From positions 3,286,001 to 3,350,000 of the forward strand of contig NZ_CP114283.1 of assembly GCF_027107535.1 (NCBI RefSeq): DNA of 64,000 nucleotides, in the 5' to 3' direction. Positions within the stretch are counted from its first letter, which is position 1, and the number at the start of each line of letters is the position of its first letter. Of the stretch, positions 53,931 to 62,372 are shown piece after piece. This DNA comes from Streptomyces aurantiacus (GTDB lineage: Bacteria > Actinomycetota > Actinomycetes > Streptomycetales > Streptomycetaceae). The position numbers and the translations under genes are program-made. Below the pieces are notes generated by a model, which had not been told where the DNA came from, did not search any database, and worked only from the letters and a program-made list of their open reading frames with translations.

Positions 53931-56043
53931 CGGCCAGTTCCTTCGCGAAGTGGCAGGCGGCGGCGCGTCCGGCTCCGGTGCCGGCCAGTTCGGGCCGGTG
54001 GGTGGCGCACAGGTCGCGGGCCATCGGGCAGCGCAGCCGGAAGGCGCAGCCGGAGGGCACGGAGCGTGGGTCGGGCGGGTTCCCGGGTATGGAGCTCAGC
54101 CGGGAACCCTTGTGCTGCTCGGCCGGTACCGACTCCAACAGGCCCCGGGTGTACGGGTGGTTGGGCTTGCCGAACACCTCGCCCACCGGGCCGGTCTCCA
54201 CGACCGTGCCCGCGTACATGACGGCGACCCGGTCCGCGTGCTCCGCGACGAGTCCGAGGTCGTGGGTGATGAGGACCAGGGCCATCCGCTGCTCGCCGCG
54301 CAGTTCGCGCAGCAGGTCCATGATCTGGGCCTGCACGGTGACGTCCAGCGCCGTGGTGGGCTCGTCGGCGAGCAGCACCTTCGGCCGCAGGGCGACCGCC
54401 ATGGCGATCAGCAGCCGCTGGCGCATGCCGCCGGAGAACTGGTGCGGGTAGGCGTCGGCGCGCGAGGACGCCTCCGGGATGCCGACCCGCTCCATCAGCT
54501 CGACCGCCCTGGCCTTCGCGGCGCGCCGGGACATCTTCTCGTGGATGCGGAACGGCTCCGCGAGCTGCGCCCCGACCGTCTGGACCGGGTTGAGCGCGCT
54601 GAGCGCGTCCTGGAAGACGATGGCCAGACCGGGGCCGGCCAGCTTGCGCCTGGCCCGGGCACCCAGCGCCAGCAGGTCCTCACCCTCCAGCCGGGCCTGC
54701 CCGCCCACGACCTGGGCGGCCGGGTCGAGCAGCCCCGCGACGGCGTGGGCGGTCATGCTCTTGCCGCATCCTGACTCGCCCAGCAGCGCCAGCGTCTCCC
54801 CGGACCGCACGGCGAAGCTCACCCCGCGCACGACGGGAACGGACCCGGCGGGGGTACGGATGTCGACCGACAGGGCGTCGACGGCGAGGGTGTCGTCCTG
54901 CGCGCCGGTGGCGGTCCCGTCGGCCCCTTCACGGGGGCGGGGAACCGTGTGGACGGCCGCGGCGGGCCCGACGTCGGCGGCCGTGGGGGCGGCGGGGCCG
55001 GCATCCGGACCGTGGTGGGCACCCGGGGCTGCGGACTCAGGGGCGTGGACGGCACCCGTGCCCTCGGTCGCCGGGCGGCCGCGCGGCCCTCCGCGGCGGC
55101 CACCGCGTCGCAGGCCGTGCCGCCAGCGCTGGCCCGGGTCGGTCGACAGCCGGGCCCAGGCGGCGAGGACGGTCGCCGACACGGTGGTCATGACGATGGC
55201 GAGGCCCGGGAAGACCGCGATCCACCAGGAGCTCTGCAACTCCTGCCGCCCCTGCGCCACCATCAGCCCCCAGCTCACGTCCGGCGGCTGGATGCCGATG
55301 CCGAGGAAGCTCAGCGAGGACTCGGTCAGCATCACGAAGCAGAAGTCGAGCGCGGCGACGGTGAGCAGGGTGGGCAGCACCGTGGGGGCGACGTGGCGAC
55401 GGATGACCGCCCAGCTCCCGGTGCCGAAGGTGCGTGCCGCGTCCATGAACAGGCGGCTGCGCAGTTCGGCGGACTCGGCCCGCGCGGTGCGCAGGTACAC
55501 GGGGATCCGGGCGACGGCCAGGACCAGCACGATGTTGGCGGCGCTCGGCGAGAAGACGTACAGCACGACCACGGCCAGCAGGAGGGAGGGGAAGCTGAGG
55601 ATCACGTCGGCGATCCGCAGGGACACGTTTTCGCGCCGGCCGCCGTGATAGCCCGCCCACATGCCCCAGACCGAGCCGATGACGAGTGAGCAGAGCACGG
55701 CGGGCACCGCCACGGACAGGGTGGTCCCGGCCGCTGTGATCAGCCGGGCGGCCACGGGGCGGCCCAGGGAGTCGCTGCCGAGCACGAAGGCCCAGCCGTG
55801 GTCGAGGGTGAACGGCGACCGGCCGGGATCGCGCAGGTTCTGCTGCGTCGCCAGGTCACCGACGAGCAGCGGGCCCAGGACGGCGCACACCCCGACGGCC
55901 AGCAGGACCAGAGCCGCCGCGCAGGCGAACCTGTCCTGGAGGAGCAGGGCGAGCCACTTCCGCCGGGCCGTCACCCGGCCGGTGCCGGGACCCGCGTCGC
56001 TGTCGTGGTCCGCGTCCTTGAGGACGGTGTTCTTACGGTGCAT
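53923..56043 (-). CDS. Oligopeptide-type ABC importer, permease-ATPase fusion (DppC-DppD)
   Basis: A 706-residue fusion. Residues 30-300 are a DppC-type permease ([20 protein letters not shown], coupling loop [20 protein letters not shown]). About 305-380 is a Gly/Ala/Pro-rich linker. From 382 a complete DppD-type ATPase follows: [48 protein letters not shown], and the Cys-rich end [20 protein letters not shown]. Start ATG 56043 has AGGAAG upstream; a GTG at 56061, overlapping the dppB stop, is the alternative. Confidence 0.9.
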   Translation of the reverse strand: MHRKNTVLKDADHDSDAGPGTGRVTARRKWLALLLQDRFACAAALVLLAVGVCAVLGPLLVGDLATQQNLRDPGRSPFTLDHGWAFVLGSDSLGRPVAARLITAAGTTLSVAVPAVLCSLVIGSVWGMWAGYHGGRRENVSLRIADVILSFPSLLLAVVVLYVFSPSAANIVLVLAVARIPVYLRTARAESAELRSRLFMDAARTFGTGSWAVIRRHVAPTVLPTLLTVAALDFCFVMLTESSLSFLGIGIQPPDVSWGLMVAQGRQELQSSWWIAVFPGLAIVMTTVSATVLAAWARLSTDPGQRWRHGLRRGGRRGGPRGRPATEGTGAVHAPESAAPGAHHGPDAGPAAPTAADVGPAAAVHTVPRPREGADGTATGAQDDTLAVDALSVDIRTPAGSVPVVRGVSFAVRSGETLALLGESGCGKSMTAHAVAGLLDPAAQVVGGQARLEGEDLLALGARARRKLAGPGLAIVFQDALSALNPVQTVGAQLAEPFRIHEKMSRRAAKARAVELMERVGIPEASSRADAYPHQFSGGMRQRLLIAMAVALRPKVLLADEPTTALDVTVQAQIMDLLRELRGEQRMALVLITHDLGLVAEHADRVAVMYAGTVVETGPVGEVFGKPNHPYTRGLLESVPAEQHKGSRLSSIPGNPPDPRSVPSGCAFRLRCPMARDLCATHRPELAGTGAGRAAACHFAKELADA

Positions 56044-56057
56044 GTCTCTTCCTTGAC

Positions 56058-56984
56058 TCACGCCGCCGCCCGCTGCCGGACCCGCGGGTCGAGGATCGCG
56101 TGGCAGACGTCCACGAGGATGTTGAGAGCGAAGATCACGAGGGCGGTCAGCAGGACGGCGGCCTGCAGCACCGCGAAGTCACGCTGAAGCACCGAGTCGA
56201 TCATGAGCTTGCCGATGCCGGGCCAGCCGAAGATGGTCTCGACGACGACGGCCCCGTTGACCAGTCCGACGGCGAGGTCCCCCGCGACGGTGAGCGCGGG
56301 GGCGGCCGCGTTGCGCAGGGCGTGCCCGAAGACCACCCGCGACTCGCGGGCGCCCTTGCTGCGGGCCACCTTCACGTAGGGGGCGGAGAGCGCGGAGACC
56401 ATGGCGCCGCGCACGACCTGCACCAGCACGCCGAACGGGCGGACGAGCAGCGTGGCCACGGGCAGCACCCACGCCGCCGCGCTGTCGGTGCCGGACGTGG
56501 GGAGCCAGCCCAGTGTCACCGCGAAGATCAGGACGCCCATGATGGCGAACCAGAAGTCGGGGATGCTGGCGGCCGTCGAGGAGAGGAAGCTCGCGACGCG
56601 GTCCGTCGCCGAGTTCGGGCGGTACGCGGCCAGGCTGCCGATCACCACGGCACCCACGACGGCGAGCAGCATCGTCCATCCGGCGAGCTGAAGCGTGGCG
56701 GGAAAGGCCCGCAGCACCGTCTCGCTCGCCGACTGCGCGGTGCGCAGCGACTCGCCGAAGTCGAGGTGGGCGACCTGGACCAGGTAGTCGCCGAACTGGG
56801 TGAGCAGCGGCTGGTCGAAACCGTTGCGGGCGGCGAACTCGTCCCTCATCTCGGGTGTCGCGCTGAGAGGGAGATACAGGTTGGACGGGTCCCCGGTGAG
56901 GCGGGCCAGGAAGAACACTCCCAGGACCACCACCAGCAGGGGGATGACGCTGGAGAGCGCACGGCGGCGCAGCATGGTGAACAT
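56058..56984 (-). CDS. Oligopeptide-type ABC importer, permease (DppB-like)
   Basis: A 308-residue permease with six helices. MLRRRALSSVIPLLVVVLGV, GFDQPLLTQFGDYLVQVAHL, coupling loop YVKVARSKGARESRVVFGHA, and VETIFGWPGIGKLMIDSVLQ. Start ATG 56984 lies 15 nt after the binding-protein stop. Confidence 0.92.
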   Translation of the reverse strand: MFTMLRRRALSSVIPLLVVVLGVFFLARLTGDPSNLYLPLSATPEMRDEFAARNGFDQPLLTQFGDYLVQVAHLDFGESLRTAQSASETVLRAFPATLQLAGWTMLLAVVGAVVIGSLAAYRPNSATDRVASFLSSTAASIPDFWFAIMGVLIFAVTLGWLPTSGTDSAAAWVLPVATLLVRPFGVLVQVVRGAMVSALSAPYVKVARSKGARESRVVFGHALRNAAAPALTVAGDLAVGLVNGAVVVETIFGWPGIGKLMIDSVLQRDFAVLQAAVLLTALVIFALNILVDVCHAILDPRVRQRAAA

Positions 56985-56999
56985 CGGTCCGCTCCTCCC

Positions 57000-58571
57000 T
57001 CAGTCCGCGCGGCGCATGTCGGAGAGCCGCATCTCGTCGTTGGTGGCCGAGTCCGGCCGGTAGCGGACGTGCGAGGAGAGAGCGAGGATGCCGGTCATGT
57101 TGGCCATGACGGCGTCCCGTACGACCTCGTCGTTCTGGTGGGCGAACGCGTCCGCGAAGGCCTTCTGCCGCTTGTCGCCGGACGCCAGCTGAGCCCGTGT
57201 CGTCAGGGCGTCGAGTTCGGACGTCCCGTAGCTGCTCTGCGCGCCCTTGCTGCCGTAGATCTGGCCCATCGTGAAGGCCGCGTCCCCCGCCTGGTTGCCG
57301 TGCTGTGCCTGAAGGAGGGTGGGGCCGATTCCCTTGGGGAAGGGGCGCAGCAGGTACTCCAGCCACGCGTTGACGTCCAGCATCTTGATCTCGACCTTCA
57401 GCCCGGCCTTGATCAGGCCGTCCTGCACCACCTCCATGGCCTCGGCGGCCTTCGGGTAGATGCCGTTGCGGCCGATGAGGGTGATGGTGGTGCCGGTCGG
57501 TACGCCGTCCGCGCGTGCTTCGGCCACGAGAGCCTTGGCGCGCTCGGGGTCGTAGGCCCAGGGCTTGATCCGCGGGTTGTGCCCCGTGACGCCCTTCGAC
57601 ACGAGCTGGCCGCTCGGGCGGCCGGAGAAGACCGCCGTGACCAGACCCTCCCTGTCGATGGCGTAATTGACGGCCCGTCGGATCCGGACGTCGTCGAGCG
57701 GCGCCTTGGTGGCGTCCATCCGCAGGTACGAGACCTCGTTGGTGGTGAACTCGACCGCCCGGTCGCCCGCGCCGTCCTCCGGGGCGAGCCCGATCGCGAC
57801 GTCGGCCTCGTCGTTGGTGACCATGGCCGCGCGCACGCTGCCCTCCGCCCGCCACACGTACTTGGCGGCGGCGAAGTCGGGGGCCTCGCCCCAGTAGCCG
57901 GAGAAGCGCTTGAGGCGCAGGAACCGGCCCTGGCTCCACTCGTCGATCCGGTACGGCCCGGTGCCGACCGGCTTGCGCACCCTCGCGTCGGGGTCGGTGC
58001 TGGTGGGCACGATCTCGACGAACGACAGGCGCAGCGGGAGGATCGGGTCCGGTTCGGCGGTGGTGACCTCGAGCGTCGTGTCCCCGGCGGGTGTCGCGGT
58101 GACCTTGCTGTCGGTGAAGATGTAGCCGTCGACGTTGCAGTTGAGGTCCGACTCCGTGGCGCGCTCGATGGAGAAGGCCGCGGCCTCGGCCGTGAACGCG
58201 GAGCCGTCGTGGAAGCGGACGCCCTCGCGCAGGGTGAAGGTCCACGAGGTGGGCGAGTCGCGCTTCCACTTGGTGGCCAGGGCCTGTTCCAGCCGTCCGG
58301 TGGACGGATCGCGTTCCGTGAGCGCCTCCGTGATGTTGGAGCGCGTGACCCGGCCCGTCGCGGTCAGCGAGGCGTCGCAGGGTTCGAGGGTCGGCGGCTC
58401 CTCGGGCAGGACGACACGGAGGGTGTCGGGGCCCTCGCCGATGGGGTCGGCGCCGGCCACCGAGCAGGCCGGGGCGGCCAGCAGAACGAGGGCCGACGCG
58501 AGCACGCCCGCGGTGCGTCTGCGGCGTGGACGGGTGTGGGAACGGATGCGCACTGGGCCTGGACCGATCAC
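57000..58571 (-). CDS. Oligopeptide-type ABC importer, substrate-binding lipoprotein
   Basis: A 523-residue family 5 binding protein. An Arg-rich start and helix RTAGVLASALVLLAAPAC make a lipoprotein signal. Mature part: LRVVLPEEPPTLEPCDASLT, FTLREGVRFHDGSAFTAEAA, KPVGTGPYRIDEWSQGRFLR and VRIRRAVNYAIDREGLVTAV. The GTG at 58571 has GGAGGA 8 nt upstream and is preferred to the TTG at 58595. The ligand is a peptide or similar solute; not determinable here. First gene of the operon, facing an IclR regulator. Confidence 0.9.
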   Translation of the reverse strand: MIGPGPVRIRSHTRPRRRRTAGVLASALVLLAAPACSVAGADPIGEGPDTLRVVLPEEPPTLEPCDASLTATGRVTRSNITEALTERDPSTGRLEQALATKWKRDSPTSWTFTLREGVRFHDGSAFTAEAAAFSIERATESDLNCNVDGYIFTDSKVTATPAGDTTLEVTTAEPDPILPLRLSFVEIVPTSTDPDARVRKPVGTGPYRIDEWSQGRFLRLKRFSGYWGEAPDFAAAKYVWRAEGSVRAAMVTNDEADVAIGLAPEDGAGDRAVEFTTNEVSYLRMDATKAPLDDVRIRRAVNYAIDREGLVTAVFSGRPSGQLVSKGVTGHNPRIKPWAYDPERAKALVAEARADGVPTGTTITLIGRNGIYPKAAEAMEVVQDGLIKAGLKVEIKMLDVNAWLEYLLRPFPKGIGPTLLQAQHGNQAGDAAFTMGQIYGSKGAQSSYGTSELDALTTRAQLASGDKRQKAFADAFAHQNDEVVRDAVMANMTGILALSSHVRYRPDSATNDEMRLSDMRRAD

Positions 58572-58605
58572 TGTTCTGTTCCTCCGCAAGCGCAACCAGG
58601 GACTC

Positions 58606-58642
58606 CGTCCACAATGGAGAACGCGGTTTAGATATGTGGACG
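58606..58642. promoter_or_regulatory. Inverted repeat between importer operon and iclR, possible IclR operator
   Basis: CGTCCACA (58606-58613) and TGTGGACG (58635-58642), perfect 8-bp arms 21 nt apart, about two helical turns, so both halves face the same side. The region between is A/T-richer (TTTAGATA). Confidence 0.45.
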
Positions 58643-58802
58643 ATCATTATTGGGTGGGCCTTGTCGGAGGCGTCAAGGGGTGTGCAGCAACAAGCCGACA
58701 TTCGTACGGCTGTGACGGTGCGTCTATGTATGTGAACGTGTCTGGCTTCTCCTGGGCGGTGCCCGCCTTGCCCGCTCCGTGCGCGTGACGCACGCTGGTC
58801 CC

Positions 58803-59561
58803 ATGGGTGCGCACGACGGGCCTACGCTCATCGCGTCCGTCCAGCGAGCCTTGAGGCTGCTGGAGGCGGTGACCGCGCACGAGAACGGCGCGCCGGCGAA
58901 ACAGCTCGCACGGGAGACGGGTCTGCCGCTGGCGACCGCCTACCACCTGCTGCGGACACTGGTCCACGACGGATATGTGCGGAAGCTGGAGGACGGCGGG
59001 TTCGTCCTGGGCGACAAAGTGCAGACGCTGCGCACCGCGGGCCGCGGGCAGGCGCTCCTCAGTCGCATCCGTCCCGCGCTCGCCGCGCTCCGCGACGACC
59101 TGGCGACCGCCGCCTACCTCACCTTCTACGAGGAGGGTGAGATCAGGGTCGCCGAGATCGTCGACGGCCCACGGGCCCCGCGCGTCGACCTCTGGGTGGG
59201 TTTCGAGGACGCCGGGCACGCCACGGCCCTGGGCAAGTCCGTGCTGCGCGAACTGGACGACGAGGCCCGCGAGGACTACCTCTCCCGCCACGGCCTGGCC
59301 GACCTCACGCCACGGACCATCACCAGCCGGCCGGAACTGCTCCGGCGCCTGGACTCCTCCCCGGTGGCCCCGGCCGTCACGGACCTGGAGGAGTACGCCC
59401 TCGGTACCGTCTGCGTGGCCGTGCCCGTCTACAGCGGGGACACGCTCGGCTCGCTCGGCGTCTCGCTTCCGGTGAGCCGGCTCTCCCGGCTGGAGGAGAT
59501 CAGGGCGCGGCTGATCCCGGCCGCGGACCGGGTGACCCGCGGCCTCTCGCTCACTATCTGA
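58803..59561 (+). CDS. IclR-family regulator
   Basis: A 252-residue regulator. Winged helix at about 10-70 (LIASVQRALRLLEAVTAHEN, ARETGLPLATAYHLLRTL) and the IclR effector domain to the end (GHATALGKSVLRELDDEARE, EEYALGTVCVAVPVYSG). Divergent from the importer operon, which it likely controls. No ribosome site precedes the ATG; TTGCCC-N17-CACGCT ends 6 nt before it, so the message may be leaderless, although the -10 is weak. Confidence 0.93.
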   Translation: MGAHDGPTLIASVQRALRLLEAVTAHENGAPAKQLARETGLPLATAYHLLRTLVHDGYVRKLEDGGFVLGDKVQTLRTAGRGQALLSRIRPALAALRDDLATAAYLTFYEEGEIRVAEIVDGPRAPRVDLWVGFEDAGHATALGKSVLRELDDEAREDYLSRHGLADLTPRTITSRPELLRRLDSSPVAPAVTDLEEYALGTVCVAVPVYSGDTLGSLGVSLPVSRLSRLEEIRARLIPAADRVTRGLSLTI

Positions 59562-59670
59562 AATCCCCCTCCTTGTGGCACCCCCGGCCCACACCGTTTC
59601 CTGGATGAAACAGGCATTTCGGGAGTACGTCCCGTAGGTGCGCCCATCCACAGACGAGGACTGCTGCCGA

Positions 59671-60894
59671 ATGAGCCAGGCGCGACACCACGAGGGCGAC
59701 CACCGGCAGGCCCGGCTGTTCCGGCACCGCGTGACCTGCCCCGGAACCCCGGCCCGCAGGCGCGCCGCCGTGCGGCTGGCCGCCGGGACGCCCGTCCTGC
59801 CCGGGCTGATCGTCTCCGTCGTCGCGCTCACCGACCTCCTCGGCGGAGCGGGCATGATCTGGCTGCCCCTCCTCGCCGCCGGACCGGCCCTGGCCGCGAC
59901 CACCAACGGCCCGCGCGGCGTCCTGTGCGTGGGTCTCCTCGCCGCGGCGCTCGGCGCGACGCTCGGCATCCGCGACGGCGTCCCGGGCCGGGAACTGGCG
60001 GCCCTGCTGTGCGCCCTGGCCGCCGTCACCCTGGCGGGCGGCCTGGCCAGCGCGTTGCGCGGGCGCCGGGAACGGGTGCTCGCGGCCGTCCGCTCCGTCG
60101 CGGAGACCGCCCAGCACGCCCTGCTCAAACCCGTGCCCGCCACGGTCGGCCCGTTCCAGGTGGCCGTCCGCTACAGCGCCGCCGCGGCCGAGGCCCGTAT
60201 CGGCGGGGACCTCTACGCGCTGATACCCACGCCGTACGGGGTGCGCCTGATCGTCGGCGACGTGCGCGGAAAGGGGCTGCCGGCCGTGGGGACCGCCGCG
60301 CTGGTGCTCGGTGTCTTCCGGGAGGCCGCCTACGACGAGCCCGACCTCCTCGCCGTCGTCGAGCGCATCGAGCGGAGCCTCGCACGCAATCTCGGCCACG
60401 ACGACTTCGTCACCGCCGTCGTCGCCGGCTACCCGCGGGCCGGGCACGCCGACGCGGGACACCTGGAGGTCGTCAACTGCGGACACGCGCCCCCGCTGCT
60501 GGTGGACGCGGCCGGGAACGTCGTCGCGGCGGAGCCGACGCACCCGGCCCCGCCCCTCGGGCTGCGCGCCCTCACGGGCCACACCCCGGACCTGCAGGTC
60601 CTGCCCTTCGCCGACGGCGACCAACTGCTGCTCTACACCGACGGGGTGACCGAGGCCCGCGACCGGAGCCGTGCGTTCTATCCCCTCGTGGAAGGCCTGG
60701 CCCGCCACGTGTCCGACGAGCCCTCGCGCACCCTCGGCGCCATCCACGACGAACTGCTGGCGCACGTGGGCGGCCGGCTCCACGACGACGCCGCGCTGCT
60801 CCTGATCCGCAAACCGTCGGCCCGGGAAGCGATGGTTCCCGAACCGACGGTTCCCGCAGCGGCGGCTACTCGCCCGACGGTGCCGTCAGGCTGA
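59671..60894 (+). CDS. Membrane PP2C/SpoIIE-family Ser/Thr phosphatase
   Basis: A 407-residue phosphatase. Three or four membrane helices between about 38 and 128 (LPGLIVSVVALTDLLGGAGM and following), then the SpoIIE/RsbU domain: ARIGGDLYALIPTPYGVRLI, IVGDVRGKGLPAVG, LLLYTDGVTEARDRS and DDAALLLIRK, with the metal-binding Asp residues present. Such enzymes act on anti-sigma-factor antagonists. The ATG at 59671 follows GAGGA at about 11 nt. Its end overlaps the convergent GH43 gene by 29 nt. Confidence 0.9.
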   Translation: MSQARHHEGDHRQARLFRHRVTCPGTPARRRAAVRLAAGTPVLPGLIVSVVALTDLLGGAGMIWLPLLAAGPALAATTNGPRGVLCVGLLAAALGATLGIRDGVPGRELAALLCALAAVTLAGGLASALRGRRERVLAAVRSVAETAQHALLKPVPATVGPFQVAVRYSAAAAEARIGGDLYALIPTPYGVRLIVGDVRGKGLPAVGTAALVLGVFREAAYDEPDLLAVVERIERSLARNLGHDDFVTAVVAGYPRAGHADAGHLEVVNCGHAPPLLVDAAGNVVAAEPTHPAPPLGLRALTGHTPDLQVLPFADGDQLLLYTDGVTEARDRSRAFYPLVEGLARHVSDEPSRTLGAIHDELLAHVGGRLHDDAALLLIRKPSAREAMVPEPTVPAAAATRPTVPSG

Positions 60895-62359
60895 CACCGA
60901 GACCGACCGGCGCGCCGAAGTCCGGCGTGCCGTCGGCGTTCCAGGTGAACTTCTGCGCCCTGGTGCTCCGGTTCATGTCGCAGCCGCCGGAGGCCGAGCT
61001 GTTGGCGTGGTAGACCATCCAGTCCTCCGTCCCGTCGGGCGACTTGAAGAAGCCGTTGTGGCCCGGCCCGTACACACCGGCCGCGTTGGACCGCTGGAAG
61101 ACCGGGTTCGGCGACTTGACCCAGGACGAGGAGCTGAGCGGGTCACCGCCGTTGTACGTGAGCATCCCCAGCTTGTAGTCGGGCGTGGAGCAGTGGCTGG
61201 CGGAGTAGACGATGAAGGTCTTCCCGCCCCGCTGGAGGACCTCGGCGCCCTCGTTGACCGCGCCGCCCACCGTCTCCCAGCCGTAGGTCGGCGTGGACAG
61301 AACCCGGCGGGTACCGCTCGCGGTCCACGGATTCGACAGTGGCCGGATGAACATCGGCTGCGAACCGTTGTAGAAGGTGCCGAGCAGATAGAGCTTGCCG
61401 TCGAGCTGGAGGATGCCCGGGTCCAGCTCCCAGGTGTTGTCCTGGGCCGGGTCGAGCAGGTCGGCCTTGAAGCTGTAGGGCCCCATCGGGTCCAGGCCGG
61501 CGCTCTCCAGCACGTGGATCCGCTGGGTGCCCAGGTCGTACGGCTCCCGCCCGGCCGTGTAGTAGAAGTACCACCGCTTTCCGTTGGGGCCGTCGAGCAG
61601 GTGGAACTCCGGGGCCCACATCGTGCCGGCGCCGTTGGGCCGGGACAGGTTGAAGATCACCTGCTCCGTGGCCGTCCTCAGACCTGCCAGGGTGTCGGCC
61701 TTGCGCATGGTGACCGTCGAGTTCCAGGTCGTGGTGGCGAGGTAGTAGTACCCGTCGTGATGGGTGAGCCAGGGGTCGGGGCCGCGCTGGGCGAGCGGGT
61801 TGCTGAACGTCCCCGGGCTCGTGCCGCCGGTGAAGCCCGGCAGCCGCCACACCCTCCCGTTCGCGGTGGCACACGGCAGTTGCACCAGGCCGGTGTTCGA
61901 GGCCGACGAACCGCCGCTCGGTGTGACGCACTTGCCGGAGCCGGTCGAGACCAGGTTGAAAGTCTTGTCCGTTCCGGTCACCGACACCGGTGCGAGCCGC
62001 CACCGCTGGTTCGTCCCGTCGTGGCAGGGCCACTGGATGATCGTGGCGTTGTCCGCCGTGGACGCGCCGGACACGTCGACGCACTGACCCGACCGCGTGG
62101 TGATCGTGTAGGTGTCGCTCGTCCCCGCGACCGGGGTGAAGCCGAGGTCCTGGTTCGCACCGGCGCCGCAGGTGGAGGCGCGCAGCTGTGTTCCGTTGGT
62201 CGTCGAACCCCCGGGAAGCTCAAGGCAGTTGCCGCCGTTCTGGTTCACCCCCGTCGAGGTGAAGGCGACGGCTGCGGCCGCGGGCGGGGGTGCCACCAGG
62301 AGGGCGACCACCATGGCGAGCACGGCGGTGAGCACGGACAGGCATCTGGAACGGGTCAC
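60866..62359 (-). CDS. Secreted RICIN-GH43 glycoside hydrolase (arabinofuranosidase/arabinanase-like)
   Basis: A 497-residue exported enzyme. Sec signal 1-29 (ending PAAAA), a ricin-type sugar-binding domain at about 30-172 (NCLELPGGSTTNGTQLRAST, QRWRLAPVSV, KCVTPSGGS repeats), then a GH43 five-blade propeller: base Asp in RGPDPWLTHHDGYYYL, Asp in WELDPGILQLDGKLYL, acid Glu in AVNEGAEVLQRGGKTF. It probably trims arabinose or related sugars from plant material. The GTG at 62359 has AAGGG upstream. 13 nt after the next glycosidase gene's stop, so one operon. Confidence 0.9.
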   Translation of the reverse strand: MTRSRCLSVLTAVLAMVVALLVAPPPAAAAVAFTSTGVNQNGGNCLELPGGSTTNGTQLRASTCGAGANQDLGFTPVAGTSDTYTITTRSGQCVDVSGASTADNATIIQWPCHDGTNQRWRLAPVSVTGTDKTFNLVSTGSGKCVTPSGGSSASNTGLVQLPCATANGRVWRLPGFTGGTSPGTFSNPLAQRGPDPWLTHHDGYYYLATTTWNSTVTMRKADTLAGLRTATEQVIFNLSRPNGAGTMWAPEFHLLDGPNGKRWYFYYTAGREPYDLGTQRIHVLESAGLDPMGPYSFKADLLDPAQDNTWELDPGILQLDGKLYLLGTFYNGSQPMFIRPLSNPWTASGTRRVLSTPTYGWETVGGAVNEGAEVLQRGGKTFIVYSASHCSTPDYKLGMLTYNGGDPLSSSSWVKSPNPVFQRSNAAGVYGPGHNGFFKSPDGTEDWMVYHANSSASGGCDMNRSTRAQKFTWNADGTPDFGAPVGLGVSLTAPSGE

Positions 62360-62372
62360 TGGGGCACACCCT

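Noticed and set aside
56100..58631. An 843-codon open frame on the plus strand, and similar long frames such as 3991-6837 (minus) and 10066-12006 (minus)
   Set aside because: They lie antisense to convincing genes, are made of His/Arg/Gly/Ala/Asp-rich low-complexity sequence, and reflect the GC-rich third positions of the real gene on the other strand.
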